Below are positions 27,828-35,555 of a DNA stretch of 64,000 bases, in pieces. The notes below the pieces were generated by a model, which was not told the origin of the DNA, searched no databases, and was given only the letters and a program-made list of their open reading frames with translations. The DNA is taken from positions 124,001 through 188,000 of the forward strand of contig JAUIKL010000001.1 of assembly GCA_030430625.1 (NCBI GenBank), read 5' to 3'. Position numbers and translations under genes: made by a program. The DNA is from Gemmatimonadota bacterium (GTDB lineage Bacteria > Gemmatimonadota > Gemmatimonadetes > Longimicrobiales > Gaopeijiaceae). How positions within the stretch are numbered: the first letter of the stretch is position 1; every line of letters starts with the position of its first letter.

Positions 27828-28562
27828 TCAGAAGGTCGAGACGCCCATCTCGGAGATCTCCGTGACCTCGAACGCCTCGTCGACGCGGAACGGCTCCCCG
27901 TACGGGACGCGGATCAACGAACCGTAGTGCGCCATCTTGGCGCGGATCGTTCGCATCAGCGGGCGGTCTCCGCGAGGGAAGACCTCACCGGCCTGCACCG
28001 CGTCCTCGAACTGCGAGCCGTACTCGAGAAGGACGTCGAGCTTCCGCTCCATCTGATTCGAAACGTCCACGACGAAGTCCGGCGGATCGGCGTCTTCCCG
28101 GAACGCCGTGGCGTAGACCAACTTGAAGGGCCGGTACGGCTCCGACGGTAGATCGAGCCGCTTCAGGCCGCTCAGGAAGCAGGCGTCCCGTACGAGCTCG
28201 GACGCGATCCGATGATCGCGGTGCCGTCCGTGCTTCCAGTGCGTGATCACGACCCGGGGTCGAAGGGCACGGAGGTAAGCCACGACGACGAGGCGCGCGT
28301 GATGGTCGTTGACCAGCCCGGCGTCGGGCAGTTCGGCGCACATTCGGCGCGCCAACCCCATCTGGCCGCCCGCCGCTTCGGCCTCGCGCGCGCGAATCTG
28401 GGCGGTGCCCCGGCTTCCCATCTCTCCGGCCGTGAGGTCGAGCACGCCGACGCGTTTTCCGTTGGCCGCGCTCTTCATCAGGGTGCCGCCGCACAACAAC
28501 TCGGCGTCGTCCGGGTGGGCCATGACGGCCAGCAGGTCGAGGGCTTCGGAGCTGTCGTTCAT
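27828..28562 (-). CDS. bshB1: bacillithiol-type N-acetylglucosaminyl-malate deacetylase (PIG-L family)
   Basis: 244 residues. Zinc motif MAHPDDAELLCGGTL, LTAGEMGSRGT, PDAGLVND, and THWKHGRHRDHRIASELV (HxxDH), then KLVYATAFRED and DVSNQMERKLDVLLEYGSQF, which is the BshB1 pattern. BshB1 removes acetate from GlcNAc-malate in bacillithiol synthesis; bshA and bshC are not here, so the pathway is inferred. I prefer the ATG at 28562, 4 bp after the permease stop; a start at 28586 would overlap the permease gene. Confidence 0.85.
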   Translation of the reverse strand: MNDSSEALDLLAVMAHPDDAELLCGGTLMKSAANGKRVGVLDLTAGEMGSRGTAQIRAREAEAAGGQMGLARRMCAELPDAGLVNDHHARLVVVAYLRALRPRVVITHWKHGRHRDHRIASELVRDACFLSGLKRLDLPSEPYRPFKLVYATAFREDADPPDFVVDVSNQMERKLDVLLEYGSQFEDAVQAGEVFPRGDRPLMRTIRAKMAHYGSLIRVPYGEPFRVDEAFEVTEISEMGVSTF

Positions 28563-28566
28563 CGGC

Positions 28567-29850
28567 CTATTCGAATCGGAGCGCATCGACCGGCTGAAGC
28601 CGGCTGGCGCGGTACGCGGGAAGCAGTCCGAAGAGCATACCGGTCACCGCCGCCATTCCCAAGGCGGCCGCCACGGCCCATCCGGGCACCAGGGCGGGAA
28701 GGGGAGATACGGCCGCGACCGCCTGAGCTCCGCCCCAACCGACGAGAAGCCCCAGAGCTGCGCCGCCCACGGTGAGGACGGAGGCCTCGACGAGGAACTG
28801 CCAGAGGATCTCACGACGCGTGGCTCCGATCGCCTTCCGCACACCGATCTCCTTCGTCCGTTCGGTGACGGAGATCAGCATGATCCCGATGACGCCGACC
28901 CCCCCGACGAGAAGGCCCGCCGACGCCAGGAGGAGGATCACCAGGAAGAAGATGCCCGTCAGCTGATTGAACATCTCCGCAATCTGGGCCGACGACATGA
29001 CCTCGAAGTTGTTCTCGTCGCGCGGTCCGAGCCCGCGAAGCCCCCGCATGGCCGCGATGACGTCGTCCTGGGCCCGGGATGCCGGGACGTCGGCTTCGGG
29101 GACGACGAGGATCTGGGCCTGGAAGGTGTTCTGACGCAGCCGACGAACGGCGGCGGTCCACGGGAACACCGCCCAATTCTGGAAGGCGGTGGAGAAGATG
29201 TTCTCCTCGGGCTCGTAGACCCCGATCACCGTGAACGATTCCTGCGTTCCCCGGAAGGGGTTGGACACCCGAAGCCGACGACCGATCGGGTCGCGCTGTC
29301 CGAAGAGCGTTTCCGCGAGCGAAGACGTGATGATCACGACGGCCCGGTTCTGCTGGACTTCGGCCGGCGTGAAGTCCCGACCGACGACGAAGTCGCCGGT
29401 CTGATACGCCGACCACCCCGCCGAGGAGCCACTGGCCAGGACACTCTCGACCGGGTCCCCGTCGTACGCCAGATCGACCTGGAACTGGTTGAGATCGTAG
29501 AGGGCGTCCGCCACGGATGGGAGTCCCTGCAACACGCGAGCCTCCTCGGGTTCGATGACGGGCCGGCCCCACCAGGGAGGGCGGTTGTTTCCGTCGTCGA
29601 CCACGATCGCGGTGAAGTCGAACCGGGTGACGACGAAGTTGTCCGGGCCGGCGGCCTCGAAGGCCGACAGGACCTCGCTGCGAAATCCGGTCATGATCGC
29701 GCCGATGGCTACGACCACGGAGACGCCGACGGCGACACCGACGATCGTCAGCAGGGACCGCACCCTGTTCGCGTTGATCGCGTCCCACGCGATGACCAGC
29801 CCCTCGGCGAGGGCAGAGATCCCGCTGGGGCCCCGGTTCAGGTCGTCCAT
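28567..29850 (-). CDS. MacB-like ABC transporter permease (second copy)
   Basis: 427 residues with the MacB/FtsX-type layout: N-terminal helix (LTIVGVAVGVSVVVAIGAIM), a large periplasmic MacB-core domain (about 60-290), then three C-terminal helices with the signature ERTKEIGVRKAIGATRREIL. It has no nucleotide-binding domain. It abuts the other permease (29851) and belongs to the tolC-adaptor-permease-permease unit. Confidence 0.9.
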   Translation of the reverse strand: MDDLNRGPSGISALAEGLVIAWDAINANRVRSLLTIVGVAVGVSVVVAIGAIMTGFRSEVLSAFEAAGPDNFVVTRFDFTAIVVDDGNNRPPWWGRPVIEPEEARVLQGLPSVADALYDLNQFQVDLAYDGDPVESVLASGSSAGWSAYQTGDFVVGRDFTPAEVQQNRAVVIITSSLAETLFGQRDPIGRRLRVSNPFRGTQESFTVIGVYEPEENIFSTAFQNWAVFPWTAAVRRLRQNTFQAQILVVPEADVPASRAQDDVIAAMRGLRGLGPRDENNFEVMSSAQIAEMFNQLTGIFFLVILLLASAGLLVGGVGVIGIMLISVTERTKEIGVRKAIGATRREILWQFLVEASVLTVGGAALGLLVGWGGAQAVAAVSPLPALVPGWAVAAALGMAAVTGMLFGLLPAYRASRLQPVDALRFE

Positions 29851-31092
29851 CTACTCGTACCTCAGGGCGTCGACGGGGTCGAGTTTCGAAGCTCGGGCCG
29901 CGGGGTACACACCGGCGATGATGCCGACGCTCAGCCCGAGGAGCACACCGACGGTGATCCACCGCGGGGCGACCGCGGCGGGCATGGGGGACACGGCCGC
30001 GATCAGCTTGGCGATCCCGAGTCCGACGGCGATCCCGAATCCGGCGCCGATCGTCGACAGGGTGGCCGATTCGATCAGCACCTGGCCCAGAATGTCCCGG
30101 CGTCGGGCGCCCAGGGCCTTTCGCACACCGATCTCGCGCGTCCGCTCCATGACGGAGACGAGCATGATGTTCATGATCACGATCCCGCCCACGACCAGGG
30201 AGATCGACACGAGGACGGGGAGGGCGGTGAACAGGATCCGGGAGATGTTGTCCCAGAACGAGATCGCCTGATCCGCGGTCTCCAGCGCGAAGTTGGCCTC
30301 TTCGGACGGCCGCAGCTTGCGGCGCACCCGCATGATTCCCTCGACCTCGAGCTGGATCTCTCTCAGATCGTCCGGGTCGATGGCCTGAATGATGATGTTG
30401 TCGACGAAGCCGCGGGGCGCCGTGATCGAGCGGATCGGTGACCGCGAGGGCGCGATGACCATGTTGTCGAGGGACTGTCCGAAGAGCGTCCCCTCCTCCT
30501 CGAGCACCCCGATGATTCGGTAGGGGAAGCCCCGGACCCGAACGGTGCGCCCGACCGGGCTCTGCTCCTGGAAGACCCGATCGGCCGTTTCCGAGCCGAG
30601 CACGATGACCGGGACGCCGGCCTCGTCCTCCTGAGTCGTGAACGCCCGACCCTCGGCGATCTCGTAGCCGCGGATCTCGAAGATCGAGGGCGATGCACCT
30701 CGGACGCTGACTCCGCTGGCGGTCAGCCCGTTGTCACCGACGACACTGGCACCCGTGCCGCTCTCGACCGCGACGCGGGCGGGGATCGAGAGCTGCGAAC
30801 GGATCGCGTCGGCATCCGCGATCTGCAGCCTCGGACGGCGCTGTCGCTCCCGCCACTCCTCGCGGCTCACGTTGATGTTCACCTCGGGCCACCGCGTGAG
30901 GGTGACCGTGTTCACGCCGAAGAGCTGGGACGTGAAGTCCTCGCGGACGTACCGGTCGAGGCCCTCGACCACCGTGACGACGATGATCAGGAACATGACC
31001 CCCAGGATCACGCCGAGCAGGCTGAAGAACGACTTCAGCTTCTCCGCGCGGATCTGCTGGAACGCGAGCGTCACCCCCTCCCAGAAGTGCAC
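29851..31092 (-). CDS. MacB-like ABC transporter permease (first copy)
   Basis: 413 residues, same architecture as the next gene: helix LLGVILGVMFLIIVVTVVEG, periplasmic domain about 55-280, then helices with MNIMLVSVMERTREIGVRKA and ARRRDILGQVLIESATL. No Walker A or ABC signature is present, so it must work with a separate ATPase. It lies 2 bp after the adaptor gene. The two permeases could form a heterodimer. Confidence 0.9.
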   Translation of the reverse strand: MHFWEGVTLAFQQIRAEKLKSFFSLLGVILGVMFLIIVVTVVEGLDRYVREDFTSQLFGVNTVTLTRWPEVNINVSREEWRERQRRPRLQIADADAIRSQLSIPARVAVESGTGASVVGDNGLTASGVSVRGASPSIFEIRGYEIAEGRAFTTQEDEAGVPVIVLGSETADRVFQEQSPVGRTVRVRGFPYRIIGVLEEEGTLFGQSLDNMVIAPSRSPIRSITAPRGFVDNIIIQAIDPDDLREIQLEVEGIMRVRRKLRPSEEANFALETADQAISFWDNISRILFTALPVLVSISLVVGGIVIMNIMLVSVMERTREIGVRKALGARRRDILGQVLIESATLSTIGAGFGIAVGLGIAKLIAAVSPMPAAVAPRWITVGVLLGLSVGIIAGVYPAARASKLDPVDALRYE

Positions 31093-31094
31093 CC

Positions 31095-32363
31095 CTACCG
31101 ACCCTCGTCCTCGTCGTCCCCGCCCGAACCGTCCTCGTCCATGATCTGGATCGCGTCGCCTTCCCGGAGCTGACGGATGCGCTGGTACGGACCCGCCACG
31201 ACGGAGTCGCCGACGCTCAGTCCGCTGAGCACCTCGAAGTACTCCTGGCCGGCGATTCCGACTTCGACGGGGCGGAAGGCCACCGAGCCGTCACTCACCA
31301 GGAATACGCCCTCGACGTCGGACAGCCCGTCGACCTCGTCGGGTTCGTCGGCGAGCGCCTCGACATCGCTGCGATCCCGGACGGTCAGCGCGATGATCGG
31401 AACGGCGATTGCGTCGGCGCGGCTCTCCACGATCACATCCGCAGTGGCGGACAGGTCGGGGCGTAGGGGCGCGTCCGTCCCGTCGAGGGTGAGGACCACC
31501 TCGAAGTCGATCGCGGCCTGCTGGGCACCGGTCTGCTGGCTCGGCGGGTTGATGGCCGAGTTCCCGATCTCGGTGACCCTTCCGGAGAACGATTTGTCGG
31601 GGAAGGCGTCGATACGGATCGACGCGCTGTCCCCCAACGTGATCTCCGAGACCTCGGTTTCGTCGACCTTCACCACGACTTCGATGACCGAGAGGTCCGA
31701 GATCGTCAGGACGAGGCTGCCCGGGTTGTTCATCGTTCCGATGATGACGGTCTCTCCCTCTTCGACGTTCAGACGCGTGACCTTACCGGCCATCGGCGCG
31801 CGAAAGACGGTTTTCGACAGTCGGTCCTCGGCCTCGTCGACACTCGCCTGAGCCTGGCGGACGCCGAAGCGGGCGGACTCCAGCATTGCCGTCTGGATCT
31901 CGACATCGGTGTGGGCGTTGTCGAACTCCTGCCGGCTGACGAGGAGCGAGTCGGTCGCCCGCAGCGAAACGAGGCGATCGCGGTCGCGCTCGGCTCGGAG
32001 GAGGTTGGCGGTCTGCTGGGCCTCGCCTGCCTCGGCCTGTGCCAGCGTGGCCTCCGCGCGGGAGAGCGCCGCCTGGAGCTGATCCTGCTCCAGCCGGAGG
32101 AGGATCTGCCCCTCCACGACGTCGTCGCCCTCGTCGATCATCAACGCCTCGACCCGAGCCGAGACGTCCGAGCTGATGTCGACCGTACGTCGAGCGCGAA
32201 TGTTTCCGCTGGCCGTCACGATCTCGACGAGGTCCTGCCGGTCGATCGCTTCGACCCGGACCTCGAGACCACGGTCGTTCCCCTGGCGTAGGGACATGGC
32301 GGCGGCGGCGCCGAGAACGACGACCGCGGCGACACCGATCAGGACCTTGTTGCGTGTCTCCAT
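31095..32363 (-). CDS. efflux periplasmic adaptor (MacA/HlyD family)
   Basis: 422 residues. One N-terminal membrane anchor (VLIGVAAVVVLGAAAAMSL), split lipoyl/barrel-sandwich halves around a coiled-coil hairpin (about 95-180), the segment APMAGKVTRLNVEEGETV, and a beta-barrel with GDSASIRIDAFPDKSFSG. The C-terminus is acidic (Asp/Glu/Gly-rich). It bridges the inner-membrane permeases and TolC. Substrate is unknown. Confidence 0.9.
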   Translation of the reverse strand: METRNKVLIGVAAVVVLGAAAAMSLRQGNDRGLEVRVEAIDRQDLVEIVTASGNIRARRTVDISSDVSARVEALMIDEGDDVVEGQILLRLEQDQLQAALSRAEATLAQAEAGEAQQTANLLRAERDRDRLVSLRATDSLLVSRQEFDNAHTDVEIQTAMLESARFGVRQAQASVDEAEDRLSKTVFRAPMAGKVTRLNVEEGETVIIGTMNNPGSLVLTISDLSVIEVVVKVDETEVSEITLGDSASIRIDAFPDKSFSGRVTEIGNSAINPPSQQTGAQQAAIDFEVVLTLDGTDAPLRPDLSATADVIVESRADAIAVPIIALTVRDRSDVEALADEPDEVDGLSDVEGVFLVSDGSVAFRPVEVGIAGQEYFEVLSGLSVGDSVVAGPYQRIRQLREGDAIQIMDEDGSGGDDEDEGR

Positions 32364-32379
32364 GGGCGAGAAATCAGCC

Positions 32380-33867
32380 TTATCGAAGGGAGGCGCCGAT
32401 CAGCGCCTCGAGGTTCGTGACAGAGTCGTGGTACAGGAAGAGCGCGATGGTGCGGTCCGCGTCCGCCTGGGCGAAGAGGGTCTGCGCGTCGGAGAGCTCG
32501 ACGAAGGTGATCGCCCCCAGTTGGTAGCGCTGCCGCGCCAGGTTCAGCTGCTGCTCCGCGAGTTCCCGGTTCCGCTCCTCCAGGAGCGCGCTCTCGTAGA
32601 GCGTTCTCACGTTTTCGAGACCGATCGCGATGTCGGCCTGGACCGTGAGTTCCTGCTCGCGGACGGCCTGTCGGAGGTCGTCCCGTTGCAGGCGTGCGGC
32701 CTCGATGTTCCGCTGACGGCTGAGGCCCGTGAAGATCGGGATGCTCAGGTTCAGCGACACCGTGGGTGGCGAACCGACGAAGTTGAACGGGAACTGGTTG
32801 TTCGACTGGTTGATGGCCGCCGCCTGCGCGTCGGTGAAGGCGAACTGTCCGCAGTCGATCGGGGGCAGGGGGTCGGCGAGCCTCGAGTACAGATCGTTCG
32901 TCTGCACGCAGCTGGCGATCTGGCCCGCGACCTGGGACTGCGCCTGGGCGATCTGGAAGTCGGTGTTGCTGGCCTCACGCGTGAAGCCGCTCCACCCCGT
33001 GGAGAGGGTGAGGGACGGCATGTACTGGGACCACGCGGAGCTGACCGCCACGTCGGCCGCCGAGGTCGACGAGCGCCGCTGCCGGAGGGTCGGGTTCCCG
33101 TCCATCGCCATCGCGGTCAACGTCTCGGCGTCCCACGTCGGCTCGGTGAGCTCGAAGGTGGTCGTCGTCGTGAAGTCCTGATCGACGGGGAGGCCCAGGA
33201 GCTGGAGGAGGCGCATCCGGGAGGTCGTGACACCGTTCTCCGCCTGCAGGAGCGCGACCTGGGATCGACCGACGAGGACTTCCGCCTGACCGACGTCGAT
33301 CGGTGTGACGGAGCCGACCGCCAGTCGACCCTCGGCCAAGCGGAGGTTGGCTTCGTTGTTCTCGAGCTGGAGGCGAGCGATCCGGACCGCATCCTCCCGA
33401 CGGAGCAGGTCGATGTAGCCGGTCGTGACCTGGGCCACGAGGCCGGCTTCGGCCGCTCCGATGCCCTCCAGGGTGGCGACCCTCTGCGCCTTCGCCTGCT
33501 TCGGACCGAGGAGCGTGGCCCAGGAGAGCGAGTAGTTCAGGCCCAGGCTGTAACGCGAGGTGTAGTACGACGGCTGGTTGCCGAAGCCGAGGTCCCCGAG
33601 GGTCAGCGTTCCGAACTGCTGCTCACCCGAGCCCTGCCACGATACGCCCCCCGAGGCGCTGGCCGACGGCATCAGCTGGCCCCAGGCCTGGCGCACGTCC
33701 CAGTCAGCGAGCGCTTCGTCGTTTCGCGTCTGGAGGAACGAGGGGTTGGACGAACGCGCGATCTCGATCGCTTCGTTCAGCGACAGAGCAGCGGGGATCT
33801 CCTGGGCCGAAGCCGCCGCGGCGAAAAGCAGCGGCGCGAGCGCCAGAAGGGTCGAACGGGTCATCAT
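32380..33867 (-). CDS. TolC-family outer membrane efflux protein
   Basis: About 495 residues. Start at the ATG at 33867 or 33864, which gives a clean signal peptide (STLLALAPLLFAAAASAQ). The body has the two-fold OEP repeat of long helices: LSLNEAIEIARSSNPSFLQ, GLNYSLSWATLL, and the second copy with LNLSIPIFTGLSRQRNI and LVNLARQRYQLGAIT-like segments. It makes the outer-membrane channel for the adaptor and permeases that follow on the same strand. Confidence 0.92.
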   Translation of the reverse strand: MMTRSTLLALAPLLFAAAASAQEIPAALSLNEAIEIARSSNPSFLQTRNDEALADWDVRQAWGQLMPSASASGGVSWQGSGEQQFGTLTLGDLGFGNQPSYYTSRYSLGLNYSLSWATLLGPKQAKAQRVATLEGIGAAEAGLVAQVTTGYIDLLRREDAVRIARLQLENNEANLRLAEGRLAVGSVTPIDVGQAEVLVGRSQVALLQAENGVTTSRMRLLQLLGLPVDQDFTTTTTFELTEPTWDAETLTAMAMDGNPTLRQRRSSTSAADVAVSSAWSQYMPSLTLSTGWSGFTREASNTDFQIAQAQSQVAGQIASCVQTNDLYSRLADPLPPIDCGQFAFTDAQAAAINQSNNQFPFNFVGSPPTVSLNLSIPIFTGLSRQRNIEAARLQRDDLRQAVREQELTVQADIAIGLENVRTLYESALLEERNRELAEQQLNLARQRYQLGAITFVELSDAQTLFAQADADRTIALFLYHDSVTNLEALIGASLR

Positions 33868-34095
33868 CCTCACGAAACCTCCCACCGGGGAAACGGGAGC
33901 GGGGCGAAACGACCGTTCCCCGTACGCCCTGGCATCCGCCCTGGTTTCGAGCAACCAACGCTACGGGCCCGCTCCCACATTCACGACCGCTACGATACGG
34001 GTCGTGGGAATCTTCAGAGCGCACACGACGAGACCCCCGACCGCCAGAGAAGCTAACCGTGCTGCGGGTAGGGTGAAGGTGGGCCGGTCGCGCCG
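33868..34095 (-). other. leader and intergenic region upstream of the tolC operon
   Basis: 228 bp with no gene. It contains the tolC promoter at 34050-34077 and about 176 nt of 5' leader. The leader has GGGAGG next to the start and several GC-rich inverted repeats, but no recognised riboswitch. Confidence 0.45.
34050..34077 (-). promoter_or_regulatory. tolC-efflux operon promoter
   Basis: Minus strand: TTCACC (34077-34072), 16 nt, TAGCTT (34055-34050). Confidence 0.5.
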
Positions 34096-34824
34096 TCAGC
34101 CGACGAGGTCAGTGCGTTGGGCCACGTATCCTCGTGCCGGGACCTCCACGCGGAGCACGCGCCCCTGGCGGTCGAACCACACGGTTCTCTCGTCCGCCTC
34201 CGTGGCCGTGAAGGTCACGCGCCGTGCCGGCACGGTACGGCCCTCGAGCGCGAGGGAGGTGTCCTCGTGCCTCCCGGTGGTCAGTGTGACCTGCGCCCGG
34301 CTCCTCGGTTCGAGCACATGCGTCGTGCTCCCCGCGGCGAGCTCCCCGAGGAAGAAGTAGTGGTGAGCCACGTCGCGCTCGAGGACCCGGGTCGTGGGCC
34401 GGGCCTGGTACTCTCGATCCTCCGATCCCGCCACGGAGCGGATCGTGGCGACATACCGCCGGTTGGCGCGGACCACGCGAACCGTGGCCGCGTCGTCTCC
34501 GCGGATCTCGGCCTCGTACTGCTCGGTCGTGCCCTCGCCGGGGTCGGCCCGAAGGATCAACGTGGCGACTTCGTCCGTACCGTCCACTCGGAGGGTCAAC
34601 TCCGCGTTGGCGAAGATCTTGTCCGCCCGGGCCAGGCCTGCGCGCCGCAGGACGAACTCCTCGGTGCCCACCGAGGCCCCCTCGACCGTCACGGCGAAGG
34701 TGCCCTGATCGACGACGATGCCCTGGGCTCCGATCGGGTCGGCACCGATGCCGATGGAGAGGAGCACGAAGGGCGCCAGGAGGAGCGCGATTCGGACGGG
34801 TACGGAGCGGGTGGATTTCGTCAT
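34096..34824 (-). CDS. secreted protein of unknown function
   Basis: 242 residues. The ATG at 34824 gives a clear signal peptide (VRIALLLAPFVLLSIGIGADPIGAQG). The mature part is predicted to be mostly beta strands (VDQGTFAVTVEGASVGTEEF, RVTFTATEADERTVWFD), reminiscent of periplasmic lipid- or polysaccharide-binding beta proteins of the DUF3108/DUF6134 kind, but this is not a firm assignment. It lies 8 nt after the creatininase-like gene, so they form a two-gene unit. An upstream extension of the same frame runs through the creatininase gene and is rejected. Confidence 0.7.
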   Translation of the reverse strand: MTKSTRSVPVRIALLLAPFVLLSIGIGADPIGAQGIVVDQGTFAVTVEGASVGTEEFVLRRAGLARADKIFANAELTLRVDGTDEVATLILRADPGEGTTEQYEAEIRGDDAATVRVVRANRRYVATIRSVAGSEDREYQARPTTRVLERDVAHHYFFLGELAAGSTTHVLEPRSRAQVTLTTGRHEDTSLALEGRTVPARRVTFTATEADERTVWFDRQGRVLRVEVPARGYVAQRTDLVG

Positions 34825-34832
34825 GACTGGTC

Positions 34833-35555
34833 CTACCCCCGACGGTCCTCTTGGATCGCGGAGCACAGGGCGTCGATGTAGCGAGCGAAGATCGCGGCTC
34901 CTTTCTCCGCCGTCCCGCGCGTCGGCGCCCCCAGCACCCCGCGGGAATATTTGGGCGGCGTAGGGGCGCGTCGTCGCGTATACTTTCGGAGGCCCCCGCC
35001 TTCCGGTAGGTAGTCGACGGCTTGCTCCATCCGCACGAGGTCGGCCGCCAGGTGCAACATGAGGGAGGTCTCCAGCTCGCCGCCGTGCTCCATCTCGGGA
35101 TCGCCTTCGATGATGTCGGAAACGTCGATTTGATAGAGGTCGTACACGGACTTCCTCGACGGCTCGGGCGGCATCATGAGAAGGGCCTCCAGGTGCGGTT
35201 CGGCGCGGTGCGCCGTGATGATCAAATAGTGGGTGAAGCCGTCCTCGTCCCACATGCGGAGGAGTTCGTTGACGGACCTGTGCAGCGTTTTCCTGCGAAC
35301 ACCCGCTCGGCCCGCATAGGGACCTCCGCCCACGGTCACACCGTAGGAGAACACGGGCGCCCGCAGGACGCCCAACCGATCCGCGACCTCCGCCGCCACC
35401 CGCTCGGCGATCAGGGCGTTGCACCCCAACGGGAGGTGGGGGCCATGCTGCTCCAGCGCACCGACCGGAAAGATCAGGCGTTGGTCCCGAACCAGGTGCT
35501 CCTGGACCCCCGTCCAGGGAAGTTCGTCGAGGGCGAATGTCGGACGTCGTGACAT
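34833..35555 (-). CDS. creatininase-family protein with altered metal site
   Basis: 240 residues. Family landmarks are FPVGALEQHGPHLPLG, an internal ITAHRAEPHLEALL and HGGELETSLMLHL. Canonical creatininases bind two metals through Glu, His, Asp, His and Glu. Here Glu and His of EQHG, the His of TAH and the Glu of GELETS are kept, but the Asp of the GTDxLIA motif is Asn (GCNALIAE), and the usual NGHGGN loop reads TAHRAE. It is therefore a divergent hydrolase (creatininase, FAPy deformylase or MftE-like roles are possible) or an inactive relative. Its first 19 bp overlap, head to head, the 5' end of the kinase gene. Confidence 0.82.
   Translation of the reverse strand: MSRRPTFALDELPWTGVQEHLVRDQRLIFPVGALEQHGPHLPLGCNALIAERVAAEVADRLGVLRAPVFSYGVTVGGGPYAGRAGVRRKTLHRSVNELLRMWDEDGFTHYLIITAHRAEPHLEALLMMPPEPSRKSVYDLYQIDVSDIIEGDPEMEHGGELETSLMLHLAADLVRMEQAVDYLPEGGGLRKYTRRRAPTPPKYSRGVLGAPTRGTAEKGAAIFARYIDALCSAIQEDRRG

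Noticed and set aside
34970-35000. TATACTTTCGG on the plus strand as a promoter
   Set aside because: It lies inside the minus-strand creatininase-like gene with no plus-strand gene close downstream.
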